From positions 7,948,565-8,012,564 of the forward strand of contig JABACO010000015.1 in NCBI GenBank assembly GCA_013339895.1: DNA of 64,000 nt, in the 5' to 3' direction. The notes beneath the pieces were generated by a model that saw nothing but the letters and a program-made list of their open reading frames with translations, did not search any database and was not told the DNA's origin. Positions within the stretch are counted from its first letter, which is position 1. Each line of letters opens with the position of its first letter. Positions 21,621-32,119 of this stretch are shown here, one piece after another. The stretch is from Ephydatia muelleri (Eukaryota > Porifera > Demospongiae > Spongillida > Spongillidae). Both the position numbers and the translations under genes were made by a program.

Positions 21621-22391
21621 CCCTAGTAGTGTTGCATTAGCCATGAAAGGAATCTTAATTAAAAAGTTGCGCCTCTCGAAGATTAAGGTACACTCTAATT
21701 AGAGTTATTATGTGCTCGATCATTCGATACATAAACTATTTTCTGCTGTTTTAAAAGTTACAAAAACTAGTTAAAAAAACAGTGCTTGTTATACTAGGAG
21801 ACTTTGTAAGTGATTTGGTTTTACACAGAGCGTATACCAAGTGCAAACACGTAGGGCATTTGATAACATCTTGGGAATCGTCTGAAGTCCATGAAAAAAG
21901 AAATGCAAGTAGATAATAACCTTTGGAACCTGTTTATCAGAACTCTATCCCCGCCGCTCAACACGTATAAAATTTTTGCAAAACATGAAAGTCAACCATT
22001 ATTTCAGCCCGCCAGAAATATTGAACAAGTGTAGTTTTCTAGGTTTTGACTGCACAAAGGCTTAGATAATTTAGTATCCTACCTGAAAGGCACAGCAGAG
22101 TCCTCTTGCTACCAAACCAATACAAACTAGCCTTCGTTTCTATGTCCCGTACAATTTCAATCCATCACTTCCGTCACAATTTTTACTCGGTTACCACTTT
22201 TTCGGTACACGTACGTCAAATATTGAAGTACCTATTAAAAGTTGACACATCGAAAGCTAGTAACTGCTATGCAGATCTTGAGGCCATTTACAACCTAGTT
22301 TTCATCATGCTTGCGTGTTCGGTACGTAGAATAGTGCCTCTACTAACACTCGGCCCCACCAGCCATAAATAGCCTATGGAACACCACCACA

Positions 22392-22571
22392 AATGCCGAT
22401 CAGTGGACCTCTGCAGGGTATGTGGTACAAACTTCGCATAGTCAAAGGGAAGGACAAGATACCAAAGCTAGAGCCCATATACCAGTGCAACAGGAAGGAT
22501 CAAAAGGCACAAATTATGTAGCAAGAATCAATACAAGTGCCAAGTGCAGCCATATCACTGTAAGGTACGTG
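22392..22571 (+). pseudogene. RAG1-N-like gene alpha, N-terminal fragment
   Basis: Plus-strand translation reads VDLCRVCGTNFA, stop, SKGRTRYQ, then NQYKCQVQPYHCK in another frame. A deletion relative to the copy at 50490-51010 removes the IHPQMFC block. It mirrors the minus-strand copy at 23530-23775. The sequence jumps directly into gene beta at 22571, which marks the fusion of two inverted units. Confidence 0.7.
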
Positions 22572-22599
22572 GTATATGAGATGAAAACAATAAGCAGTG

Positions 22600-23304
22600 C
22601 TCTGCGGCAAATTATATGCACTCAGTGTACAGATTGAGACTATAAGTTGAAAAGTGAAAGGAAGCATGAAAACCCTTTGCTTCACGTACCTGCTGACATA
22701 TATCAGCACAATGATGTATTGTTCATCGCTTCCCCTTTCAATATGAGCACTCCCATTGAAGTTCTTCATACCTTGGTGCTAGGCACAATCAAATATCTAC
22801 TGCTGGAGGTTATGCCGATGATGATGCCAGGCAGAAGAAAGAGATATTGGCAAGACTAAGGGCTTTTAACACATTCGGAATGCGGGTGGAGCTTTACTGG
22901 ATGTTTGCCAAAAAGCCTGGGCACAGATGGCCATTTCTATAACCAGTCCTTAACTGGATGAAGGACAGAAGGCTGTATTGTGGTGTGTATCTAAGGTACT
23001 GCATGAACCCTTTTTAATTTTTTCAACAGGCATCTCTTTACGTTTAGGTGTTCCAGATCCCCTACATGTGAATTCTACGCAACACATCTGAGTACTGAGT
23101 GGTAGAGTGTGCGCCAAAGAATTTGTTGATGCTGTTAAACACCACATGCCACATCTGCTTCAAAGGAGAAAAACACACCTCCTTCTTTACTTGGTACAGT
23201 GCATGAATGAATTTGGGCCATCTTCTGCATTCAATGCTGAACAGTATGTGTGTCTAAGGCACTTGAGTCGTACAGTGACCCAAATCCATTCAGCAAGACC
23301 GTGA
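22600..23304 (+). pseudogene. gene beta: mobile-element ORF, decayed
   Basis: Translated blocks in shifting frames are NPLLHVPADIY, TPIEVLHTLVLGTIKYLLLEV, ARQKKEILARLRAFNTFGM, KAWAQMAISITSP, EGQKAVLWCVSKVL, and then FVDAVKHHMPHLLQRRKTHL followed by CMNEFGPSSAFNAEQYVC. This order resembles an uncharacterised ORF family that I recall from fungi and invertebrates (ILHTILLG, FGPTSAFNTERYESFN type), which is usually annotated near transposons. At least three frameshifts and an in-frame stop show it is not functional here. The orthologous copy runs in reverse at 52115-50951. Confidence 0.6.
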
Positions 23305-23775
23305 CTGCAAAACCTAGGCATGCATGGCATGGTAGCTCTATTGGTTGGTGTAGTATGTCCAAACAAATTGGACATGTTACTGCATCTGTCATCGACAAGA
23401 TCTGTTTTGCTGACAAAGATGGCATTAGCACTCTTGTGATCACAGGAAGTGGAGCACAGTTCTTCTTAGATCACATGAATCATGCCATTAAGCGTGTATA
23501 CACTTGAGCTGCACAGCCTGCCAGTACATTTACAATAATTCATTAAAAAATAATTCGTACCTTACAGTGATATGGCTGCACTTGGCACTTGTATATTGAT
23601 TCTTGCTACACAATGCGCAGAACATTTGTGGGTGGATCTCCTTTTGATCCTTCTTCATGCAGTGTAGGCGTTGCACTGGTATATGGGCTCTAGCTTTGGT
23701 ATCTAGTCCTTCCCTTTGACTATGCGAAGTTTGTACCACATACCCTGCAGAGGTTCACTAATCGGCATTTGTGGT
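23260..23775 (-). pseudogene. RAG1-N-like gene alpha (zinc motifs and RING), decayed
   Basis: Reading the minus strand from 23775: LCRVCGTNFA, a stop, then KEIHPQMFCALCSKNQY, KCQVQPYHCK and a non-coding gap that may be an intron. It continues with SAKQILSMTDA, CPICLDILHQPIELPC, and in a shifted frame RFCSHGLAEWI and LKC. The order LCR(I/V)CG, IHPxxFCxxC, then a C3HC4 RING with CxICxxIL and DP/QP spacing is that of the vertebrate RAG1 N-terminal region. No RAG1 catalytic core is found. Its 3' end abuts gene beta, which is transcribed toward it. Confidence 0.7.
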
Positions 23776-26094
23776 GGTGTTCCATAGGCTATTTATGAAC
23801 GCAGTGTGCTGGTGGGGCCGAGTGTTAGTAGAGGCACTACTCTACGTACCGGAACACGTAAGCATGATGAAAACTAGTTAATACAGGTTGTAAATGGTAT
23901 CAAGATCTGCATAGCAGTTACTAGCTTTCGATGTGTCAACTTTTAATTAGATAGCTGTTAGCCACTTGAACCGTAGCTTTCTAATTATCAGCCTTTTACC
24001 CTATCTCTCACGCATTATTCATAATTAGATAGGAGAGGGCTCGTGGCACCCTGAGAAAATAACGAATTCTGACTGATTAGAGAGTGAGCTCTTCTCGTTT
24101 TTTGTTTTTTTTTTGTTTTTTTTTTCCCCGTGGGCATTTATAAGGGCGCAAGAAAAGTTACAGCTGTCAGACTTTTGTGGTACTTTCGCTCCTTTTGCGC
24201 ATAGCTAAGTACAGCGTAACGACCAACACCAGAACATGCGTGTGATCACATGCAGATGAAAAAAACAAGTTTAGCCGTTAGGATCTACTTTTGGGGGGTG
24301 CATAACATATACTCGTAGTGCAGGATACAGGGCTTTATTTTTGAGCTATCGGGGTGCCATTTTGAAAATGATGTTCTAATTATGACCCTTTTGCCCACTT
24401 CAAACAGCCGTGATGGATGGAAAGCAAAGTAGCGATGCGCCTAAAATAGATGGTCTCATTGGTGTAAAGAAGGATAAAGAGTCGAACTCGGCACAAGGAA
24501 AAAAGCACTGACTGATATCGATAGACTCGATAATTGTGTCTGTTTTAGTGAACAGTTGCGAAATTAACCTTCTATTTCGTGTGTTAAATATCGTTTCAAT
24601 ATATAGAATACCAATTTGAAAATTCATGAAAAGTGATATGAAGGTTATTGGCCACACTCTGAAATACTAGTAGGATTTCGCGCGATAGTCCAATGATAGC
24701 GTACAGTTGAGGAAAGAATCGTCCTGACAATTGTAATTGGGAACGGTACACTATATCACAGACTCCTAAATAAATTATTTCCGCGAGTCGATTCACAATG
24801 TATAAGTTCTCATGCACTTGTCACAGAGTGACAAAAGGTCTGAAACACACATACCAATCAACTTCATTCATCTCCCAAACATGGATGCTGAAACCTATAA
24901 CATAGCGATGTTTGTGAGTTGTGTTCGTAGCAATAGTACAATCGACTCGCCGGAAACGAATAACGCCCACGTAAGTTATAACATTACCTTTCTCGTGAGC
25001 TGTACAACTCTACTTTCACATAACAAATACTGACAACGAAGACACATAACAGGCTACAAGGTATGTGCAACATGTTGATAACTACCTTTCATAACATATC
25101 TCATACTGCGCTCTTTCAATGAGGTGTACGCACAGCTTCCTAATCTGATACATACTGTACATAGTCACCTATCCTTTATTCTGATATAAACATATTACTG
25201 TAGGATTTTGGAACACATCTGAGCAGATAGCTTGCGTAATGTTCACACCACATATATGGAGACGTTTGGCCTCATTCCTAGAGTGAACTGGGTTTCTTAT
25301 TCAACTTTTCACCCTATGACTTTTGAACAGGTTCATTGGAGCTGAGATATAATTTTAATGATATTGGATCTGATAGTTGGCTTAAATACCTGTCAAGACA
25401 TTAACCATCATCCACCGAGCTAACAATTTGAAGTGTATGTGTAAACGCAATGTAACCACTCACATTTTGTGTGTGCGAGTGTTTTTTATATCTCATCAGT
25501 TTCAGTATCTATTTTTGGAAAATTGACAAAGTTTATTGATATATTTCAGTCCTTTTGTCATTTGGTGACAAGTGCATGATAGCTTCTAATGGTGAACGGA
25601 AAAAACTGTGCTCAGTTATTGCACTTGAATAATTAGGAATTCAACATAGTGTGCTCACTGATGTAATTCTGCTTTTCACCAGACATGTACATACAAAAAA
25701 CATGTATATGAGTGTGGAAGCTTGGCTTATACTTGAAATCCAGCTCCGAACATCATATTCAATCTGCCTCATGCATGCCTATGTCATATCATTTCAATAT
25801 TGATGCAGCATCCATTATGCATGTCACCAGCACTCCACTGTACTACAGAAAACTGTATTTGCCGATGTCACCTGCATGTGATTACATCACAGTGATAAGC
25901 ACATGTGTTTTGAACAGAGCTGGGGCTATACATGTTGCGACAATTTGAAAATTCATAATTGACCCTGATACTATCCAAAACACCCCATCTTTCACCCCAA
26001 CTCTGATCTCTGATCAAAACATGTTTGTTCTTTTAGGCAAGTGGTATGATCACTACTTGTAATCCACAGGCACACAAACCACCCACACACACTG

Positions 26095-26135
<41 letters not shown>

Positions 26136-26459
26136 AAGTTCCCACACTACCATCCTTAACTATCTACATGCTGCAAATTATGTAATCTACGCCTCCATAT
26201 TCTGCTGTGAGCATATTTTCTTGTGTTGCATACTGGTAGCTTCCCCATGTCACCTGCATGTGGTTACATCACTTACCTCACAGTGATAAGCAGGTGTGTT
26301 TTGAGCAGACTTGGGGCTATACATGTTGTGACAATCTGGAAATTCATCATTGACCCCAATACTAACCAAAACACCCCCATCTTTCACCCCAACTCTGATC
26401 AAAACATATTTGTTCTTTTAGGCAAGTTGTATGATCACTACGTGTATTCCACAGGCACA

Positions 26460-26460
<1 letters not shown>

Positions 26461-26501
<41 letters not shown>

Positions 26502-26637
26502 TTAAAATACATGATGATGGTGCATGCATGTGCTAAACCTCCATGGAAGAGTACAATGTCTACAAGGCTGTGTGTGTGTGTATATTGGATACATATCGCA
26601 CGCACCCCCGGATCTAGGATTTGATGATCTAAGTGTG

Positions 26638-26670
<33 letters not shown>
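26461..26670. repeat. (AC)n run and poly-G tract
   Basis: (AC)n occupies about 26461-26500 and an uninterrupted G run of about 31 bases ends near 26670. The inverted copy at 47459-47640 has the matching C and TG runs with different lengths. Confidence 0.9.
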
Positions 26671-27501
26671 CTATGTGTGTGTTTACGTGATGGGGAGGCT
26701 GCTACAAAAACCATGATATAGACAAGTACTGTGCAACATTACACTATGAAGTTTAAGCGCCTTGCCAGAACAGAGTACAGCAGGATATGCAGTGGGCTAT
26801 CTGCTTCATAGCTCTTGTCCCATTGTGGTCCTGAGGTAACTTCACTGTATTCTGTCACTTTAAAGTTTGTCATCCATGACAAGGCACTCTATATAGGAGG
26901 ATCAACTGACCCAAGGACTGAACATTCAACTGTGTTATTTAGCATCTGATCAACCTTGAGCTAAGGAAATGGCAGATGCTAAATAAAATTTGTCACACGC
27001 TTCACTATTGGCAGCCAAATCATTGAGCTTCTTAGACATGCGAAGAGAAAACAAAACTCCAGACTCTGGATGATGAATCCTCCCTTTTGCAATCCAGGGC
27101 ATCCTGAAGGGTTAAGGTGGCCGGCCCCACATCATCACAGGGTAGACCAGAGCCAAAGTTTGTCCATAAAACCATTCTGCCAGAAGTATTTGTAAGTATG
27201 CCTTCTTCCTTCATCCATAACTGGGCATTTGCAGCACAAGGATTCAACTCCTTTCACCTTCGAACAATCAGGGCCCAGGATACTGGACTGTGAATGTTTT
27301 GCACCATACAAACGTGCTTGTTCTAATCTGGTCCATGCAACCGGCTTCAATTTAAGGTGCTTACTATAGTCAGTCCTGCAAGGGACACCTAAAACATGCT
27401 ATATTCATTGCTAAGTGGTTTCCTTGAGGTCTTAATTATGGCTAACGTAGATGAAAAAGTGGACGTAGGGTGGTGGATGGAAATCTGGGAATGGATGTTT
27501 C

Positions 27502-27503
<2 letters not shown>

Positions 27504-27542
<39 letters not shown>
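27504..27542. repeat. poly-C tract
   Basis: About 38 consecutive C. The reverse-complement copy near 46602 has a shorter G run. It creates a spurious polyproline ORF. Confidence 0.92.
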
Positions 27543-27543
<1 letters not shown>

Positions 27544-28174
27544 CCCCTCTTGGTGCATGTATACAATATATCCCCTACAGGGATGACATTATGTTTAAGG
27601 GCATAATGCAGACAAGAAAGCTTTCAATTCACACTTTTTTTTTGCTTCAATGCTAGGTATTCTTGTCAAAGGAATAATGCCACAAAGCTTCAGAAACCGC
27701 ATCCTATACCTGTTAAAGATGCTTGGTATCCAATAGGTATTGATTGAGTGTGTTCCATTACCTGAGGCTTCTGTAGGTCACGAGTAATTTAACAATAGTG
27801 ACAATCATTGATTATTAGTGTATCAACAACTGATGAAGCAGTTTATCTTTTAAAGGATATGATTCAGCTCATTTTGTGTACCTTCTTTATGTTAATTGAT
27901 TAGTTGTAGATGCATAAGCACAAGGAATGTTTATGTGATTAGGTTATTTGTCACCACTGCTCTCCTACAATAATTCTTCACACAGACCATCAGCATTGCT
28001 TATTTTCAGTCGATATGATCCAATTTGACTACTACCACTGACATGTAATTACAAGTGTATGTGTGCAATAAATTATGACATGGACATTAATCCCTAAAGA
28101 AAGAGTCAATACTCATAGAATGGGATAAAGTATGAACAGTAAAAAGCAGTACATGTCTCTACAATTAATGGGTG

Positions 28175-28308
28175 TCATTTCATCCTGTGTAATTTGCACA
28201 CTTGCCAGGGCACACCAAATTCTTCAGGATAAAAAGCAGGAGCATCGCATCCGTACTTGACCATGAAGTAGGCTAGCAGTTCTGGATCAATCTCCTGTTT
28301 GCAATCAT
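28175..28308 (-). CDS. unrecognised conserved terminal exon, copy 1
   Basis: The minus strand has an acceptor-like CTTTCTAAG followed by an open frame: DDCKQEIDPELLAYF, then YGCDAPAFYPEEFGVPW, ending VCKLHRMK and a stop. The segment recurs at 41813-41946 with the frame intact and a few substitutions. The shared block extends over about 28035-28383 and 41683-42011. I do not recognise the protein. It may be the last exon of a duplicated cellular gene or an element exon; upstream exons were not found. Confidence 0.4.
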
Positions 28309-28764
28309 CTTAGAAAGCAAGGTATGTCATACTATAAAACACAAGCACAGCAATCGCTGCGCATCAGAGAGGACGTAAAGTTTCACATTGCCAGAAATTT
28401 CGGACATCCATACACGTCTGTACATTGAAAACGCATGTAAAGTATTTGATTGTTTTTAAATATTAACGCAGTTGGATTAATTTTTAAAATATAACTAATG
28501 CATTTTTTTCAACGGACCGTTAACGTACGCAGTCGTAGAAAATAGGTAGATACACGCCGAGCGCACGTTCACGCCGATGAAAGAAATATTCAAATGTATT
28601 GAACCATGCAAGGGCACATTACGAGCAACGACACGCTCCTCCGTTCCTACATCTTGATACCTCATCCCGATATGTGCAATGACACACCACGCGCGCGCGC
28701 GCGCCACATACTCCCAGCTCTTTTTGCTGGGGTGCACATTAGGAAGAATCACTTTAGCTGATGC

Positions 28765-28990
28765 TGATTAACCGGGTTGGTCAGTACCCTGGGCAAGAAT
28801 GGGTTAAATATCTCTAGCTGCTGGTTAGTTGAGTTGTCTGGGTGTGGTCTGTACCCTGGGCAAGATTGGGTTAAATCTATCTACTTGTGTTGCCTGGGTG
28901 TGGCCAGTACCCTGGGCAAGAATGGGTTAAATATCTCTATCTGCTAGTTAGTTGTGTTGTCTGGGTGTGGTCTGTACCCTGGGCAAGACT
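28765..28990. repeat. tandem repeat of about 65-80-base units
   Basis: Four occurrences of GTACCCTGGGCAAGA, most followed by TGGGTTAAAT and a variable CTGGGTGTGG part. Non-coding. Confidence 0.85.
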
Positions 28991-29230
28991 CCATCTGAAG
29001 AAGTAAGTATAATATATAATATGTATTTCCAACTTACATTTCGTTGTCATGCTCATCAAATAAATTATGAATTAGTTACTCTTGTCATTGTCATTTCTCA
29101 CAAAAAAAAAAAAATACTAAAAGCCTGCTAAAAGCCGTTAGCCCTCCCACTCCATCCCCATACTTCTACCTACACATAATCAGCAATATCGCAGCAGACA
29201 TTTATAGTGCATGGTAATATTTAGAACAAA

Positions 29231-29661
29231 CAAGGCACAGTACCCCGAGGGGTTCAAAATCCAGGTAGCTCCCTGCAGGAATGTCCAAATCACTTCAAAA
29301 TCGATATGCACGTAAAGGAGTCCTGTCACTGTTTATTTCTGCAGATCGTTGATTTTTACCTTATCCGTTATGGAGATACAGCAATGCAAAGTAAAGTCCA
29401 CGTTTCCCGCTCGAATCGCGCCTTTCTCAGTCCCACTCGGGAGAATGGAAGCGGTTCAAGGACTGAGAAAGGCGCGATTCGAGCGGGAAACGTGGACTTA
29501 CTTTGCATTGCTGTATCTCCATAACGGAAGAGGTAAAAATCAACGATCTGCAGAAATCAATAGTGACAGGACTCCTTTACGTGCATATCGATTTTGATTT
29601 GATTTGGACATTCCTGCAGGGAGCTACCTGGATTTTGAACCCCTCGAGGTACTGTGCCTTG
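29231..29661. repeat. foldback: about 203-base arms with a 26-base loop
   Basis: Arms 29231-29433 and 29460-29661 start with CAAGGCACAGTACC and its complement. They are nearly identical but carry several differences, so this is not a simple sequencing palindrome. The arm segment CCGTTATGGAGATACAGC and CCCGCTCGAATCGCGC reappears in related form near 30110-30170, and a shorter relative lies near 54250. Confidence 0.88.
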
Positions 29662-29859
29662 TAACGTCGGCAAGGAGCAAGGGTAAGACACCAAAATATA
29701 GTTTCGTAGAGAGAAGTGGTGTGGCACGAAGTGTTCGAAATAGGAAGTTGATTGCTTAAACCGTTATGGAGTTTTAGCGATTCAAACGTGAAGCATTTTT
29801 ATAACTTTTTATTATATAGCCACTTTTCCCAAATTGTTATAAACATGCGTCTCGTGTGA

Positions 29860-30180
29860 ATCGCTATATCTTCCTAACAGTAAACGCTATCAAGTTCCTA
29901 TTCTCAACACTTCATACCACACCATTTCTCTATGGTAAAATACATTCTGGAGTCTTGCACTTGCTCCGTGCCAGCATTGCAACGCTCGATACCCCACCGG
30001 GTTCAAACCCGCCATAACTTTCTGTAGGAGTAATCAAAGCGCTTCAAATTCGGTCTGTAGGTAGAGAGGTCCTATACCTATCGATTTGTTCTGTTCGTTA
30101 ATTTTTGTGCAATCCGTTACAGAGATACAGCCGTGCAAAGTTGGTTCAAGTTACCCGCTCGAATCGCGCATTGTACCTAC
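29860..30180 (+). repeat. interspersed repeat also present at 45130-45400
   Basis: The shared order includes TCTACACTTCATAC-like, ACCATTTCTCTA, CTTGCACTTGCTCCGTGCCAG, GATACCCCAC and GTAGGTAGAG followed by GTCCTATACCTAT. Divergence from the 45-kb copy is substantial. No coding potential is seen. Confidence 0.7.
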
Positions 30181-30625
30181 GCGAACCGCTTCTATTCACC
30201 GAAGCACAAAAATATTCGTAACGTAATAGTTGAGTAGTCTGGGGACCTGAATTGTTTACTGCTTTTGAAATTTCGGTTTATGTTTTAGACGCTGACTTGC
30301 GCGTGTGATTTCGAACGGTGCGAAGACGACAAGATATAAGATCAATCCGACGAAGAAGTTTGAGAGCGGTCCATAGGCGGATCCAGGGGTGGTGCCTAGG
30401 GTGCCCGGGCACCCCCCTCCAAGGTCCAGTCAATAATTAATTCATTAACTATGTACTTTATTAAATTTCGTTTCTATGTCCTAGTCTTCGGTGGCGCGTG
30501 TTATGTAACGTCAAAGTAGCATTTTAAGTTGCTTTAGCCAATTGTCGGCAAAGCGAAGGGAACATGGGATTGGTGCATGATGAATTAGTCAGCATTTCCC
30601 CCACAAACTGAAGAATCTGTAGCTG

Positions 30626-30741
30626 CACAGCAAAAACAGATTGATGCATGTCACTAGAAATCAATAATAGGGCACTCGTTTTTTGAAAAACGAGTGCCCT
30701 ATTATTGATTTCTAGTGACGCATCAATCTGTTTTTGCTGTG
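30626..30741. repeat. perfect-type hairpin inside the hAT element
   Basis: Arms of about 55-60 bases running from CACAGCAAAAACAG to CACTCG, with a tiny T/A-rich turn at about 30685. Pairing is nearly perfect. Confidence 0.85.
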
Positions 30742-31247
30742 TGTCTGTAATGAAGATCCAAGAGCAACCAATAATACATTATCACCAGAACTGGTAGAAG
30801 GTAGCCTTCCGATACGTAGTGGAGCTAGTTCGTTGGAACACCTGGACCTACATGCACTTTCTGACTCCGATCGAACGGCCAACCCATGTGTTTTGCCATG
30901 TTGCTTTGCAGCTGGAGTGAGCGGTCAAACTGTTACAGCACGGCGGGCAGCACTATCATTGAACGATTTCAATCCTCCATACGACATGGGAGGTCTCTAC
31001 ATGATTGCTAACCAGCTTTCTGAGTTAGAGCGGTATGAATGCATAAATCGGTGTACTTGTTTTGCAATGAGTATCCTTACTTTTTCAGGTACTCAGTGAT
31101 CAGAAATTTGTATATGTACCGGATTCAAGCTTCGTGTTTCCACCTCGTTATGATTACAAAAAGCTACGACGTTTCGTTTATTCATGTCTAACAGAGCATA
31201 GCCCATGGCTTGTGTGCTCGAAATCTCAGAATGGAGGTCTGTGCCTA

Positions 31248-31338
31248 TGTAGTACGTGTGTATTGATTAATATTGGGTGTATGATGTAATCGGAGAGCAC
31301 GTGAGGATAATAGATTTTGATTCAGAGCCAATATTACA
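31248..31338 (+). repeat. left LTR, 91 bases
   Basis: Starts TGTAGTACGTG, ends CCAATATTACA, and is identical to 35650-35740. Confidence 0.95.
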
Positions 31339-31339
31339 T

Positions 31340-31354
31340 TGGTAGCAGCGAATG
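31340..31354 (+). other. primer-binding site, initiator-tRNA-Met type
   Basis: TGGTAGCAG begins one base after the LTR and matches the complement of the initiator tRNA-Met 3' end for nine bases plus a further partial match. The site overlaps the gag ATG at 31352, so there is virtually no leader. Confidence 0.6.
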
Positions 31355-32119
31355 GCATCTTCGACTCACACAAGTCTTCCTAAGCCTTTTGCATCGGGAA
31401 ATGTACGAGAATGGCTTACGCGTTTCGACATTTGTAGTGATGCCAACTGCTGGGATGAGAAGGTGAGGGCTGTGAAGTTGCCGACTCTTTTAGAGGGAGA
31501 GGCGCTCGCCACGTGGCTTGACCTCAGCGATGACGAAAGAAAGAACTACGGTATTGTCAAGGAAAAGCTCACCGCCGCCATGGTATCAACTAGTTTCACT
31601 ACGCTAGAGCAGTTCCATCAAAGAAAGTTGGTTCCGGGCGAAGCGTTGTCTCTTTTCCTTCACGAACTAAAACAACTGTTGGATCAAGCAATGCCAAAGC
31701 TCGAAGCTCGTGCTCGCGAGCAACTATTGTTGCACCAATTCGTAGCTGGCTTGCCTAATGCAGTTAGCAGACAGCTTCGTGCTACGGGAGATGCTAAAGA
31801 ATTAACGTTCACACTTGAACGTGCTAAACTGCTGATGTCATTGGAAGAGGAACAACCAGTTGCGAGTGTGTCTCAGTCTCAGCGTGATTGCATTGTAGCA
31901 GAACTTCAAGGCCAAGTCCTTGCCCTTACAGAGCAAGTAGCAGCACTGAAACATCAAAATACAGTTGGGAGCAGGCACAGTGTTGAGCACACAAGGTCTG
32001 TCCAGTGTTTCAAATGCGGAAAATTTGGGCACATTCGTCGTTACTGTCGTAGCAGATTCAATCAGGGAAACCCCAATGGGATGATTGCAGGGGGCAACAG
32101 TCATTCCGCACAACAGTAA
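31352..32119 (+). CDS. gag: Gag polyprotein of the Gypsy element
   Basis: The frame encodes 255 residues. The N-terminal part (FASGNVREWLTRFDI, LLEGEALATWLDL, FTTLEQFHQRKLVPGEAL, LLLHQFVAGLP) is the retrotransposon capsid domain. A short coiled-coil-like stretch follows near residues 185-210. Near residue 224 is a CCHC zinc knuckle, CFKCGKFGHIRRYC, for RNA packaging. The frame ends at TAA 32117-32119. Pol is in the -1 frame, and a correctly phased slip site lies at 32065. Gag assembles the particle in which reverse transcription takes place. Confidence 0.93.
   Translation: MASSTHTSLPKPFASGNVREWLTRFDICSDANCWDEKVRAVKLPTLLEGEALATWLDLSDDERKNYGIVKEKLTAAMVSTSFTTLEQFHQRKLVPGEALSLFLHELKQLLDQAMPKLEARAREQLLLHQFVAGLPNAVSRQLRATGDAKELTFTLERAKLLMSLEEEQPVASVSQSQRDCIVAELQGQVLALTEQVAALKHQNTVGSRHSVEHTRSVQCFKCGKFGHIRRYCRSRFNQGNPNGMIAGGNSHSAQQ

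Larger units (their letters stand above)
17735..28030. mobile_element. two partial alpha/beta units fused in inverted orientation
   Basis: The right-hand part, 28030 back to about 22600, is the reverse complement of 46112 to about 51700. The left-hand part, 17735-22571, is a partial unit in plus orientation, interrupted by MITEs and by unrelated DNA at about 20163-22235. The two meet near 22571, where the alpha start on the left is joined to the middle of gene beta. The outcome is a giant imperfect inverted repeat: 17735-20160 pairs with 24070-26280, and 22235-22571 pairs with 23540-23960. Copies differ by scattered substitutions and indels. The end at 28030 corresponds to 46112 in the other copy. 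Confidence 0.75.

Noticed and set aside
27396..27656. ORF with a polyproline run
   Set aside because: The run is a poly-C tract, and the reverse-complement copy near 46402-46731 has a different tract length.
17735..28030. The whole inverted structure being a simple sequencing palindrome artefact
   Set aside because: The arms differ by many substitutions, indels and two MITE insertions, which an artefact would not produce. Haplotype mis-assembly remains possible and is listed as a test.
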